Below are positions 17,101 through 23,907 of a stretch of DNA of 63,922 bases, one piece after another; position 1 is the first letter of the stretch; every line of letters begins with the position of its first letter. This stretch comes from Bacteroidales bacterium (GTDB lineage: Bacteria; Bacteroidota; Bacteroidia; Bacteroidales; JAAYJT01). The DNA lies in assembly GCA_014860575.1 (NCBI GenBank), contig JACZJK010000061.1, positions 1-63,922 of the forward strand, in the 5' to 3' direction. A program made the position numbers and the translations under genes. Under the pieces are notes generated by a model. It was not told where the DNA came from, made no database searches, and was given only the letters and a program-made list of their open reading frames with translations.

Positions 17101-17196
17101 ATTATGCTTCAGCGACTTTCAATGTCAGCCAGGGTGTATGATCAGCCGGAAGTAGCCGAAGAAATTGATTCTTTCATTACAATAAGAGGGCAGTAA
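14125..17196 (+). CDS. DUF2723 multi-pass membrane protein (putative glycosyltransferase)
   Basis: A 1023-residue membrane protein of the DUF2723 family. The start contains the family signature [26 protein letters not shown] just after the first transmembrane segment. About a dozen hydrophobic helices are spread over residues 1-620, including the [17 protein letters not shown] block. A soluble part follows (about 620-1023) with [26 protein letters not shown] and a helical repeat-like C-terminus. The animal homologue TMEM260 is an O-mannosyltransferase, and the acidic WDCGEF loop fits a GT-C-type active site, so protein or lipid glycosylation in the envelope is likely. The bacterial substrate is unknown. 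It converges on lgt with a 23-base gap. Confidence 0.87.
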   Translation: [1023 protein letters not shown]

Positions 17197-17219
17197 AGGA
17201 AAGCCGCCAGACAAAGCTT

Positions 17220-18005
17220 TTATGTTTTCCGGTTCCTGCCCGTCCATATCAGAACGGCAATACCGGCTATCACCAATGGAATGCTGAGCCATTGGCCCAT
17301 ATTCAGCGCCATCGTTTGCTCAAACATTACCTGTGGTTCTTTAAGAAATTCAATCAAAATCCTGGCACCGAAAATCAGGATCAGGAACCAACCGAAAATG
17401 ATTCCTCGTTTTGGTTTTCCGTCACTTTTACGATAATACCAAAGCAAGATCAGGAATATTGATAAATACGAAAGTGCTTCATACAGTTGTGTAGGATGGC
17501 GTGGTATATCATCTACGCTCGTAAAAACAAAACCCCAGGGCAAGTCAGTTGGTTTCCCATAAATTTCGGAATTGAAAAGGTTGCCCATCCTGATAAAAAA
17601 ACCTGCCAGCGCAACTGCAATAACAATGCGGTCCATCAGCCACAGGAAATCCCATTTTTCCTTTCGTACAAACCACCACAATGCAAGCACTATTGAAATT
17701 GCCGCACCATGACTGGCCAACCCGCCTTCCCAGATTTTCAGGATATCAAGTGGATGGCGCAGGTAATGCTCAGGCTGGTAAAACAAGGTGTGACCCAGTC
17801 GGGCGCCAATAATAGTTGCAATAATCACCCAGGTTGCCAGGCTATCCAGCTTGTTTTCGGCAATGCCCTCTTTGCGGAACATGTTGCGGACAATTAAATA
17901 ACCGAAATAAAAGGAAAAAGCAAACATGAGCCCATACCAGCGTACTTCGAAGCTCCCGATACTGAAAATCTGAGGACTTACTTCCCAGGTTATAAATGCA
18001 ATCAT
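17220..18005 (-). CDS. lgt: prolipoprotein diacylglyceryl transferase
   Basis: A 261-residue inner-membrane Lgt that transfers diacylglycerol from phosphatidylglycerol to the lipobox Cys of prolipoproteins, the first step for all lipoproteins in this window. It shows about seven transmembrane helices, the SFEVRWYGLMFAFSF N-terminal block, GGLASHGA with the conserved His-Gly, and the family signature RMGNLFNSEIYGKPT. Length is normal for the family. A -7-like TACATTTG lies at 18053-18060 (minus), overlapping the end of the glycosyltransferase gene upstream. The pair could also be read as one transcript. Confidence 0.96.
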   Translation of the reverse strand: MIAFITWEVSPQIFSIGSFEVRWYGLMFAFSFYFGYLIVRNMFRKEGIAENKLDSLATWVIIATIIGARLGHTLFYQPEHYLRHPLDILKIWEGGLASHGAAISIVLALWWFVRKEKWDFLWLMDRIVIAVALAGFFIRMGNLFNSEIYGKPTDLPWGFVFTSVDDIPRHPTQLYEALSYLSIFLILLWYYRKSDGKPKRGIIFGWFLILIFGARILIEFLKEPQVMFEQTMALNMGQWLSIPLVIAGIAVLIWTGRNRKT

Positions 18006-18039
18006 AAAAGAAGGATTTTATGTTGGCCGAACCAACTAT

Positions 18040-19146
18040 TTATTTTTGCTTGCAAATGTAGTCAACAAATTGCTCAACCGCCCGTTTAACACCGCTTGTA
18101 TATTGAAAACCCGAAAAACCTTTGAACGCAGAGGATTTGTTTATTACATCGGCGAGCTTTAAATTTTGCTGAGGCAAAAAATTGGCTATCTCTTGCCGCT
18201 GAAATATTTTCGCTAAATATTCCTGTTCCGTCTGACCGGGAGTTGGAACAAAGAATGCTTTTTTGCCCATTACAGCCAAATCCATTACCGAAGAATAACC
18301 AGGCCTGCAAAGTACAATGCCTGCATTTATGATCATGTTTTTCAGGCGGTTTGATTCAACATGGGCATAAATAGTAAGATTGCCTTTTACAACCGGTTCC
18401 ATATTTTTGCCAGGTATTCCCTGGAGCAGGATTATTTTTTCCTGAATCCCGGAAGCCTGCTCTGTGATCATTGTTTCAAAAATACTACGCTGGGGTTCAG
18501 GGCCGGAAACTATAGCCAGTATTTCGATCCGATCACTTTCATTAATTTCATTGTCTTTTTCAGAACCAGCAAACCTGCTTAAAGGGCCAATGTAATGCCG
18601 CTGTATGGATTCATCAAAATGATGGGATAATTCCCCCGCCAGGGATGGTTCTGTTTCATAATCCGGAATCCAGAGAAAATCATATTTTTTAATAAAGTAC
18701 TTGTGAATTTTAAAAAGAATGTGTTCAAGAAAGGAAAGGTTTGAATTTGTTTTAATCCGAACCTGATGGGTCATATAAACGCATGGGATGCTCTTATTCC
18801 AAAGCCCAAAGCGGTTGTCAGAAATTAATCCATGTATATTATACTTTTTAATTATACGCTTTAGCGCCAAGTACTCATTGAAGATACCGTACAAAATGAG
18901 TGGGGACGAAAGCAACATCGCCAACGCCATTGATCCCTTGCTGGAATAAAGAAACCGGTATGAAGGGAGATTTATAAACTGACATTCAGGGAATTCGGTT
19001 TTCAAAAAATCCAACGATCGCCCATGACCGGCAATAAAAACCCGGCATTGAGATGTCATAAGTTGCCTGATAATCGGCACGCATCGCGTGGCATGGCCAA
19101 GTCCCCAGTCGAGTGGACAAATCAATATGTTAAGGTTATCAGGCAA
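18040..19146 (-). CDS. glycosyltransferase (MurG-like GT-B, MJ1255 type)
   Basis: A 368-residue GT-B fold glycosyltransferase. The N-terminus NILICPLDWGLGHATRCVPIIRQL contains the GLGHATR glycine loop of the GT28/MJ1255-like group. The C-terminal donor-binding half has IINAGIVLCRPGYSSVMDLAVMGKKAFFVPTPGQTEQEYLA, including the G-x-x-S...PTPGQxEQ pattern of sugar-nucleotide sites. No signal peptide; it probably acts at the inner face of the membrane. It lies 34 bases upstream of lgt on the same strand. Acceptor and donor sugars are unknown. Confidence 0.85.
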   Translation of the reverse strand: MPDNLNILICPLDWGLGHATRCVPIIRQLMTSQCRVFIAGHGRSLDFLKTEFPECQFINLPSYRFLYSSKGSMALAMLLSSPLILYGIFNEYLALKRIIKKYNIHGLISDNRFGLWNKSIPCVYMTHQVRIKTNSNLSFLEHILFKIHKYFIKKYDFLWIPDYETEPSLAGELSHHFDESIQRHYIGPLSRFAGSEKDNEINESDRIEILAIVSGPEPQRSIFETMITEQASGIQEKIILLQGIPGKNMEPVVKGNLTIYAHVESNRLKNMIINAGIVLCRPGYSSVMDLAVMGKKAFFVPTPGQTEQEYLAKIFQRQEIANFLPQQNLKLADVINKSSAFKGFSGFQYTSGVKRAVEQFVDYICKQK

Positions 19147-19356
19147 TGGATTTTTGGTTATTTTTACCTGTTTTTAAGCGAGCAGTTGAGGCTTGAGAAA
19201 GCAACTTTGAATAAATAATTCTGAATTCCTTGCAAAAAGTGAATGTTAGCCGCGAATGCACGATTGATAAATTTCAAAATACAGTGTATCAATAATATAA
19301 TATGAGTCATTGTTAAATAATGTCACAAATTATTCCTTTTCGGAATGGACTCAATT

Positions 19357-19364
19357 TAGGTTTG
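19357..19364 (+). promoter_or_regulatory. candidate -7 element for dprA
   Basis: TAGGTTTG matches TAnnTTTG and lies 55 bases before the dprA ATG chosen here. It is also only 18 bases before an alternative TTG start at 19383. Confidence 0.45.
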
Positions 19365-19418
19365 TAAAGGTACAACTCTGAATTGAATCGTGTAATCACA
19401 GTCTTATTCGAACCTTCT

Positions 19419-20516
19419 ATGAGTATCTTGCATCAAATTGCTCTTACCTTAATTCCCGGCATCGGCGATGTGCTAGGGAAAAAACTTGTCGCCGTTTGTG
19501 GCAGCCCGGAAGCTGTTTTCATTGAAAAGAAGAAAGCCTTGCTCAAGACTGAGCGTGTTGGCGATCTCATCGTGAATTCAATACTTGAGCACCGTGACAC
19601 AGCTTTGGAAATGGCAGCCAGGGAACTTGAGTTCATCAACAGGTACAAGATAAATGCAGTATTTTATACTGATGCCGATTATCCGAAAAGGCTGAAAGAG
19701 TGTGTTGACGGGCCTTTGATGATTTTTTTCAAAGGCAAAGCTGACCTGAACCATGCCCGGATTGTTGCTGTTGTTGGCACACGGCATGCATCGCACTACG
19801 GCAAAGAGATGTGCGAAAAACTGATCACCGGTTTGAAAAACCTTGATGTGATGGTTGTGAGCGGGCTTGCATACGGCATTGATACATGTGCGCATAAATC
19901 TGCGCTTGATCAGGGTCTGAACACCATTGCCGTACTTGCCCATGGCCTTGACCGGATTTATCCGCCGCTCAACAAATCGCTGGCCGAACGCATGTTGCAT
20001 CAGGGTGGATTAATCACTGATTTTCCTAGCGGCACCAATCCCGACAGGGAAAATTTTCCTGCACGCAACCGCATCATTGCCGGCTTGGCCGATGCAACCA
20101 TTGTGGTAGAAGCAGGAATGAAAGGCGGGGCCTTAATCACCGCCGAAATCGCAAATTCCTACAACCGCGATGTTTTCTCGGTTCCCGGCAATATTGGCAA
20201 TTATTATTCCGAAGGATGCAACTTCCTCATCAAAACCAATAAGGCCGCGCTGCTTCAATCAGCCGATGATGTTAAATATATCATGGGCTGGGGCGATGTT
20301 GCGAAGCCGCAGATAGTGCAAAAGAAACTTATGATCGAACTCAGCCCTGATCAGGAAAAGATTGTTGAGGTTCTTCAAACCAATGGCGAAGCGAGTATTG
20401 ATCGGCTGTGCAATGAAACGGAAATCAGCCCGGCGCTTGTGGCCAATGCCTTGCTGAACCTCGAATTTGAAGGGATTGTAAAAACCCTGCCCGGGAAAAT
20501 CTATAAGTTGCTTTGA
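19419..20516 (+). CDS. dprA: DNA-processing protein DprA
   Basis: A 365-residue DprA/Smf from ATG 19419; a TTG 36 bases upstream would add twelve residues without family support. An N-terminal helix-hairpin-helix region (LIPGIGDVLGKKLVAV...) is followed by the Rossmann-like DprA domain with VAVVGTRHASHYG, VVSGLAYGIDTCAH, GLDRIYPPLN, FPARNRIIAGLADATIVVEAG and KGGALITAEIA. The C-terminal winged-helix domain ends IVKTLPGKIYKLL. DprA loads RecA on incoming single-stranded DNA during natural transformation. No other competence gene is adjacent. Confidence 0.95.
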   Translation: MSILHQIALTLIPGIGDVLGKKLVAVCGSPEAVFIEKKKALLKTERVGDLIVNSILEHRDTALEMAARELEFINRYKINAVFYTDADYPKRLKECVDGPLMIFFKGKADLNHARIVAVVGTRHASHYGKEMCEKLITGLKNLDVMVVSGLAYGIDTCAHKSALDQGLNTIAVLAHGLDRIYPPLNKSLAERMLHQGGLITDFPSGTNPDRENFPARNRIIAGLADATIVVEAGMKGGALITAEIANSYNRDVFSVPGNIGNYYSEGCNFLIKTNKAALLQSADDVKYIMGWGDVAKPQIVQKKLMIELSPDQEKIVEVLQTNGEASIDRLCNETEISPALVANALLNLEFEGIVKTLPGKIYKLL

Positions 20517-20615
20517 ATGGTTTAAGACCTGAATAATATACACTGCCAAGCCGCAATGACGCAAGGATATAATCACTATTACAAGACCAGTTTGTGAAAT
20601 CGCCAACAACAACGT

Positions 20616-21281
20616 TTATGATGTGCTCAAACTAATTGCTTTGCTGATTAAAATTCCCACAATAACAATTGATCCGGTAAAAACTACCAGGATCAGGCTC
20701 ACATCGGAAGTAAGCATACTGAATTCGAACACTGCATGAAACAGCGTCGCAGCAATCAAACCGGTCATGGAGTCAATAAACCTGTTTTTACGCTGCTCAC
20801 CAAGACCCAAAAAGAAGCCTAGAATAATCGCCGTGATTATATTTGCGGGAAGTGTAAGAAAACTGCGGTAAAGCTCCTGTGAGTCTTCCTGAAAAAAAAT
20901 TATATTCCATATCAATGCGGCAAGTGTGAAGCCAAGCGATGCCATTACGGAATACACTATCCCGTCAGCAGGATTATTCAGATCCTTACGGGAGAATGAA
21001 GCAATACGGATGGCCAGGAATTTTCCAAACTCACGCACAAATCCGGCAGTGACCAATGCATAAAATGCAACCCTTTTGATGTTTCCACCCAAGGGGAAGA
21101 AACCTGCCTCGTTAGTCAAATACACGCTAAACACATTCAGCGCAATGCTGATTATACCCAGAAAAAAAACAAGGAGCAGCGCAGATGATGAGCCTTTCCT
21201 GAATCTCAGGCCCAGGTAAATGTACATCAGAATAGCAATGAGAAGAGTAACGGCCGCTGAAATTAGGTAGTTAGTGTACAT
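20616..21281 (-). CDS. PrsW-like intramembrane protease homologue
   Basis: From the internal ATG at 21281 the protein has 221 residues; an upstream ATG would add 32 residues and run through the intergenic palindrome, so it was not used. At least six hydrophobic helices are visible. The segment FVREFGKFLAIR stands where PrsW-family proteases have EE..K, and ATLFHAVFEF resembles the later FH...F motif. The first Glu of the EE pair is replaced by Arg, so activity is uncertain. PrsW proteins cleave anti-sigma factors in the membrane, but no sigma/anti-sigma pair is nearby. It may instead be a related, inactive family. Confidence 0.6.
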   Translation of the reverse strand: MYTNYLISAAVTLLIAILMYIYLGLRFRKGSSSALLLVFFLGIISIALNVFSVYLTNEAGFFPLGGNIKRVAFYALVTAGFVREFGKFLAIRIASFSRKDLNNPADGIVYSVMASLGFTLAALIWNIIFFQEDSQELYRSFLTLPANIITAIILGFFLGLGEQRKNRFIDSMTGLIAATLFHAVFEFSMLTSDVSLILVVFTGSIVIVGILISKAISLSTS

Positions 21282-21310
21282 AATGGCAATGTTTGTTGTA
21301 TGCAAAGGAA

Positions 21311-21333
21311 GTTGTAAATTTACAACAAAATTA
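21311..21333 (-). promoter_or_regulatory. palindromic operator overlapping a minus-strand promoter
   Basis: GTTGTAAATTTACAAC (21311-21326) is a perfect 16-bp palindrome. Directly upstream on the minus strand is TAATTTTG (21333-21326), a -7 match for the PrsW-like gene, so the palindrome would cover the transcription start. It also sits 21 bases before the divergent cupin gene. This is a good candidate binding site for a dimeric regulator acting on both genes. Confidence 0.55.
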
Positions 21334-21346
21334 TACTTAGCATAAA

Positions 21347-21619
21347 ATGGACGATTTAATTGTAAAAAAATTAACATTTGAGGAAATTGAACGCAAAGGA
21401 ATTAAGAGTTGGCCTATCTGGGAAAAAGAAATCTCACGGTTTCCATGGCAGTACAATGGCGATGAGGAATGCCAGATACTTGAAGGCGAAGTAACGATTG
21501 AAACCAGCGGAGGCAATTATAACATAAGCACCGGCGATTTTGTAATTTTCAAGAAAGGCCTCAAATGTGTCTGGGACATCAAAAAACCCATTCGGAAACA
21601 TTATAACTTTCCGGAATAA
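21347..21619 (+). CDS. cupin domain protein (DUF861/Cupin_3)
   Basis: A 90-residue single-domain cupin. The pattern IKSWPIWEKEISRFPWQY...EECQILEGEVTIETSGGNYNISTGDFVIFKKGLKCVWDI is that of the Cupin_3 (DUF861) group, in which a Trp near the start, E(x)CxILEG and GDFVxFxxG..C.W are conserved. Such proteins include EutQ-like and ureidoglycolate-related folds, but the small forms have no settled role. It is 17 bases upstream of rsgA, so probably cotranscribed with it, and divergent from the PrsW-like gene. Confidence 0.82.
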   Translation: MDDLIVKKLTFEEIERKGIKSWPIWEKEISRFPWQYNGDEECQILEGEVTIETSGGNYNISTGDFVIFKKGLKCVWDIKKPIRKHYNFPE

Positions 21620-21636
21620 TTTTAAATATTTTCACT

Positions 21637-22569
21637 TTGGAAGGAACGGTAACTAAATCCACAGGTAGTTGGTATGTGGTGAGGCTGGATGATGGATCAC
21701 GTGTGGAATGCCGCTTACGGGGCAAATTCCGTACTGGTGGCATACGCACCACCAACCCTGTAGCCGTTGGAGATAGAGTTACAATTGCTATGGAACCCGG
21801 CAAACCAACCGCTTCAATCATTAAAATTGGCGCCCGGCATAATTACGTCATCAGGCGATCGGTGAAACTTTCAAAGGCGTCGCATATAATTGCAGCTAAT
21901 ATTGACCAGGCATGGTTAATTGCAACTTTGGCCATGCCTCGTACTTCGATAGGGTTCATTGACAGGTTTCTTATTACTGCCGAGGCCTACCATATTCCGG
22001 CCTGCCTGGTTTTCAACAAGCACGATCTTTACGATGAAAAACAATTTCTTGTTTTGAACCAGCTCATTGCCTTATATGAGTCAATTGGCTATCGCTGTTT
22101 TTTAACATCAGCGCTCGAAGGATATGGTATCACAGAGCTGCGTGATGCCATGAAGGATAAAACCACTTTGTTAACAGGTCATTCCGGAACCGGGAAATCT
22201 GCTCTCGTCAATGCTATTGAGCCCGGATTGAACCTTCGAACCAGTCAAATTTCGCAACAACATCTCAAGGGAAAGCACACCACCACTTTTGCCGAGATGT
22301 TTGAGCTTTCATTTGGTGCATTTATTATTGACACCCCGGGGATTCAGGAATTCAGCCTCACCGACTTTGACCGCAAGGAAGTCTGGGAGCGTTTCCCTGA
22401 AATGAGGGCTGTTAGCATGAATTGCCAGTTTCATAATTGTACCCACACCCACGAACCAAAATGCGCGGTAAAAGATGGTCTTGAAAATGGAAGCATCAGC
22501 AAATTGAGATACAACAGCTATCTGAGCATCCTTACTGATAAGGAACTGGATATTACAAGATGGGAATGA
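21637..22569 (+). CDS. rsgA: ribosome small subunit-dependent GTPase RsgA
   Basis: A 310-residue circularly permuted GTPase that tests and matures the 30S subunit. Order of motifs: N-terminal OB domain (GTVTKSTGSWYVVRLDDG), G4 FNKHD, then G1 GHSGTGKS, the G2 Thr in KGKHTTT and G3 DTPG. A C-terminal zinc-binding region with Cys/His residues (MNCQFHNCTHTHEPKC) follows. The start must be the TTG at 21637: the residues it encodes fit the family start and the upstream frame has stop codons with no ATG. Located just downstream of the cupin gene. Confidence 0.95.
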   Translation: MEGTVTKSTGSWYVVRLDDGSRVECRLRGKFRTGGIRTTNPVAVGDRVTIAMEPGKPTASIIKIGARHNYVIRRSVKLSKASHIIAANIDQAWLIATLAMPRTSIGFIDRFLITAEAYHIPACLVFNKHDLYDEKQFLVLNQLIALYESIGYRCFLTSALEGYGITELRDAMKDKTTLLTGHSGTGKSALVNAIEPGLNLRTSQISQQHLKGKHTTTFAEMFELSFGAFIIDTPGIQEFSLTDFDRKEVWERFPEMRAVSMNCQFHNCTHTHEPKCAVKDGLENGSISKLRYNSYLSILTDKELDITRWE

Positions 22570-22578
22570 TTTGGCGGG

Positions 22579-22647
22579 GGTGGAGTAATTGAGATATGGA
22601 ATGATGGAGTAATGGAGCAATGATGAAATGTAGAAATGTAGAAATGG
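22579..22647 (+). repeat. degenerate short-period repeat (GGAGTAATGGA type)
   Basis: The rsgA-dtd gap contains drifting copies of GGAGTAATTGAGATATGGAATGATGGAGTAATGGAGCAATG and TGTAGAAATG. Similar text occurs at 56280-56311. Non-coding. Confidence 0.6.
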
Positions 22648-22680
22648 ATTTTCAGTGAAACACTTTACAATGAATAATTT

Positions 22681-23133
22681 ATGCGGGTAGTAATACAAAG
22701 AGTTACAGAATCATCAGTATTAATTGATAGCAAGATTGTTGCTGAAATTGGAAATGGCTTATTGATTCTTCTTGGAATTGAAGAAGCTGACGGTGAAGAT
22801 GATATTGATTGGCTTTGTGGAAAAATTGCCAGGCTGCGGATCTTTAATGACGATCAAATGGTGATGAACCTTGCAGTAACAGATGTAAATGCTGATGTTC
22901 TTATTGTCAGCCAGTTTACACTACATGCAAGTACCCGCAAAGGAAACAGGCCTTCGTATATCCGCGCTGTAAGGCCCGAAGTTGCGATCCCACTTTATGA
23001 AACCTTTAAAACAAAACTTTCAGAGATGCTTGGCAAATCGGTTCATAGTGGCGAGTTCGGAGCCATGATGCAGATACATCTTGTAAATGACGGCCCGGTA
23101 ACCATCATTATTGATTCAAAGGTCAAAGAGTAG
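22681..23133 (+). CDS. dtd: D-aminoacyl-tRNA deacylase
   Basis: A 150-residue DTD that hydrolyses D-aminoacyl-tRNAs, and glycyl-tRNA(Ala), keeping D-amino acids out of proteins. Signatures: MRVVIQRVTESSV at the start, GNGLLILLGIEEAD, the active-site SQFTLHASTRKGNRPSY and the Gly-cisPro gate NDGPVTIIIDS near the end. Normal family length. It follows rsgA in the same direction after 111 bases of degenerate repeat sequence. Confidence 0.96.
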   Translation: MRVVIQRVTESSVLIDSKIVAEIGNGLLILLGIEEADGEDDIDWLCGKIARLRIFNDDQMVMNLAVTDVNADVLIVSQFTLHASTRKGNRPSYIRAVRPEVAIPLYETFKTKLSEMLGKSVHSGEFGAMMQIHLVNDGPVTIIIDSKVKE

Positions 23134-23209
23134 AGGAAGACCCAGGACCCGAATCCCAAATCCAAAATTCAAAGTTCAAAGACACAAGAATGAAGTTGCC
23201 ATTAATTTT

Positions 23210-23767
23210 ATGAAGACTACTATAAACTACATATGCTTGATATTTCTGATACTCTTGTTGGGTTGCAACCGGACAGGGATATCTGGTGATCACGATATTT
23301 TCAGACCCGACTGGAGTGGAATAGACACTGCAAAAATTGATTTTAAATTCGGAGATAGAATACGTTTGAATTTACAAGACGAATATATTGACGCTGTAGT
23401 ATTAGACTTTAGCCAAGATGAAACGGGACTGTGGATAGGGTTCTGCTTCATAAATGACGGTAAACTATTTGGAAGACAGATACCTAGTGGATTATTAAAC
23501 CGTGAGTGTGTTGATTTGTTTGATATTGTCTATGTAAAGCAGGAATTTTTAACCACAGAAACTATTGTTGATAATTTACATATTGATATTAACGCTATTA
23601 GAATAGGTGCAATAAGCACGATGAACAATTATTCTGATTTGATTAGTGCTTTTAATTACGGATTGGAACAGCGGGAAAAAGAACCGACACCATGCAACAA
23701 AGGATTAGCATCACCAAATTCAATTAGAGAACGTTATTTTGAAATAGAAATGATAAATAAAAACTAG
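23210..23767 (+). CDS. hypothetical lipoprotein
   Basis: Starting at ATG 23210 the product has 185 residues with a lipoprotein signal (MKTTINYICLIFLILLLGC, C19). An earlier ATG at 23111 overlaps dtd and would place 33 basic residues before the signal, so it was rejected. The mature part has a small beta-rich stretch (IDFKFGDRIRLNLQDEYIDAVVLDFSQDETGLWIGFCFIND) with no family I can name. Base composition is more AT-rich than dtd, and the preceding spacer contains the CAAAGTTCAAAG-type intergenic text, consistent with a recently placed gene. Function unknown. Confidence 0.75.
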   Translation: MKTTINYICLIFLILLLGCNRTGISGDHDIFRPDWSGIDTAKIDFKFGDRIRLNLQDEYIDAVVLDFSQDETGLWIGFCFINDGKLFGRQIPSGLLNRECVDLFDIVYVKQEFLTTETIVDNLHIDINAIRIGAISTMNNYSDLISAFNYGLEQREKEPTPCNKGLASPNSIRERYFEIEMINKN

Positions 23768-23907
23768 TAGCAGAACCTATGCTGAAGGTGATTCAGGATG
23801 TATTATTCTTCGCTTTTGCCCCAAGCTCTCAGTCCTAAGCCCAAAGCCCAAAGTCCTCAGTTCTTCGCCCTGTGCCCCATGCTCCCTGCTCTTTGTCCCT
23901 CAGCCCA

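Noticed and set aside
23111-23209. Longer N-terminus for the lipoprotein at 23210
   Set aside because: It overlaps dtd and would put basic residues before a clear lipoprotein signal peptide.
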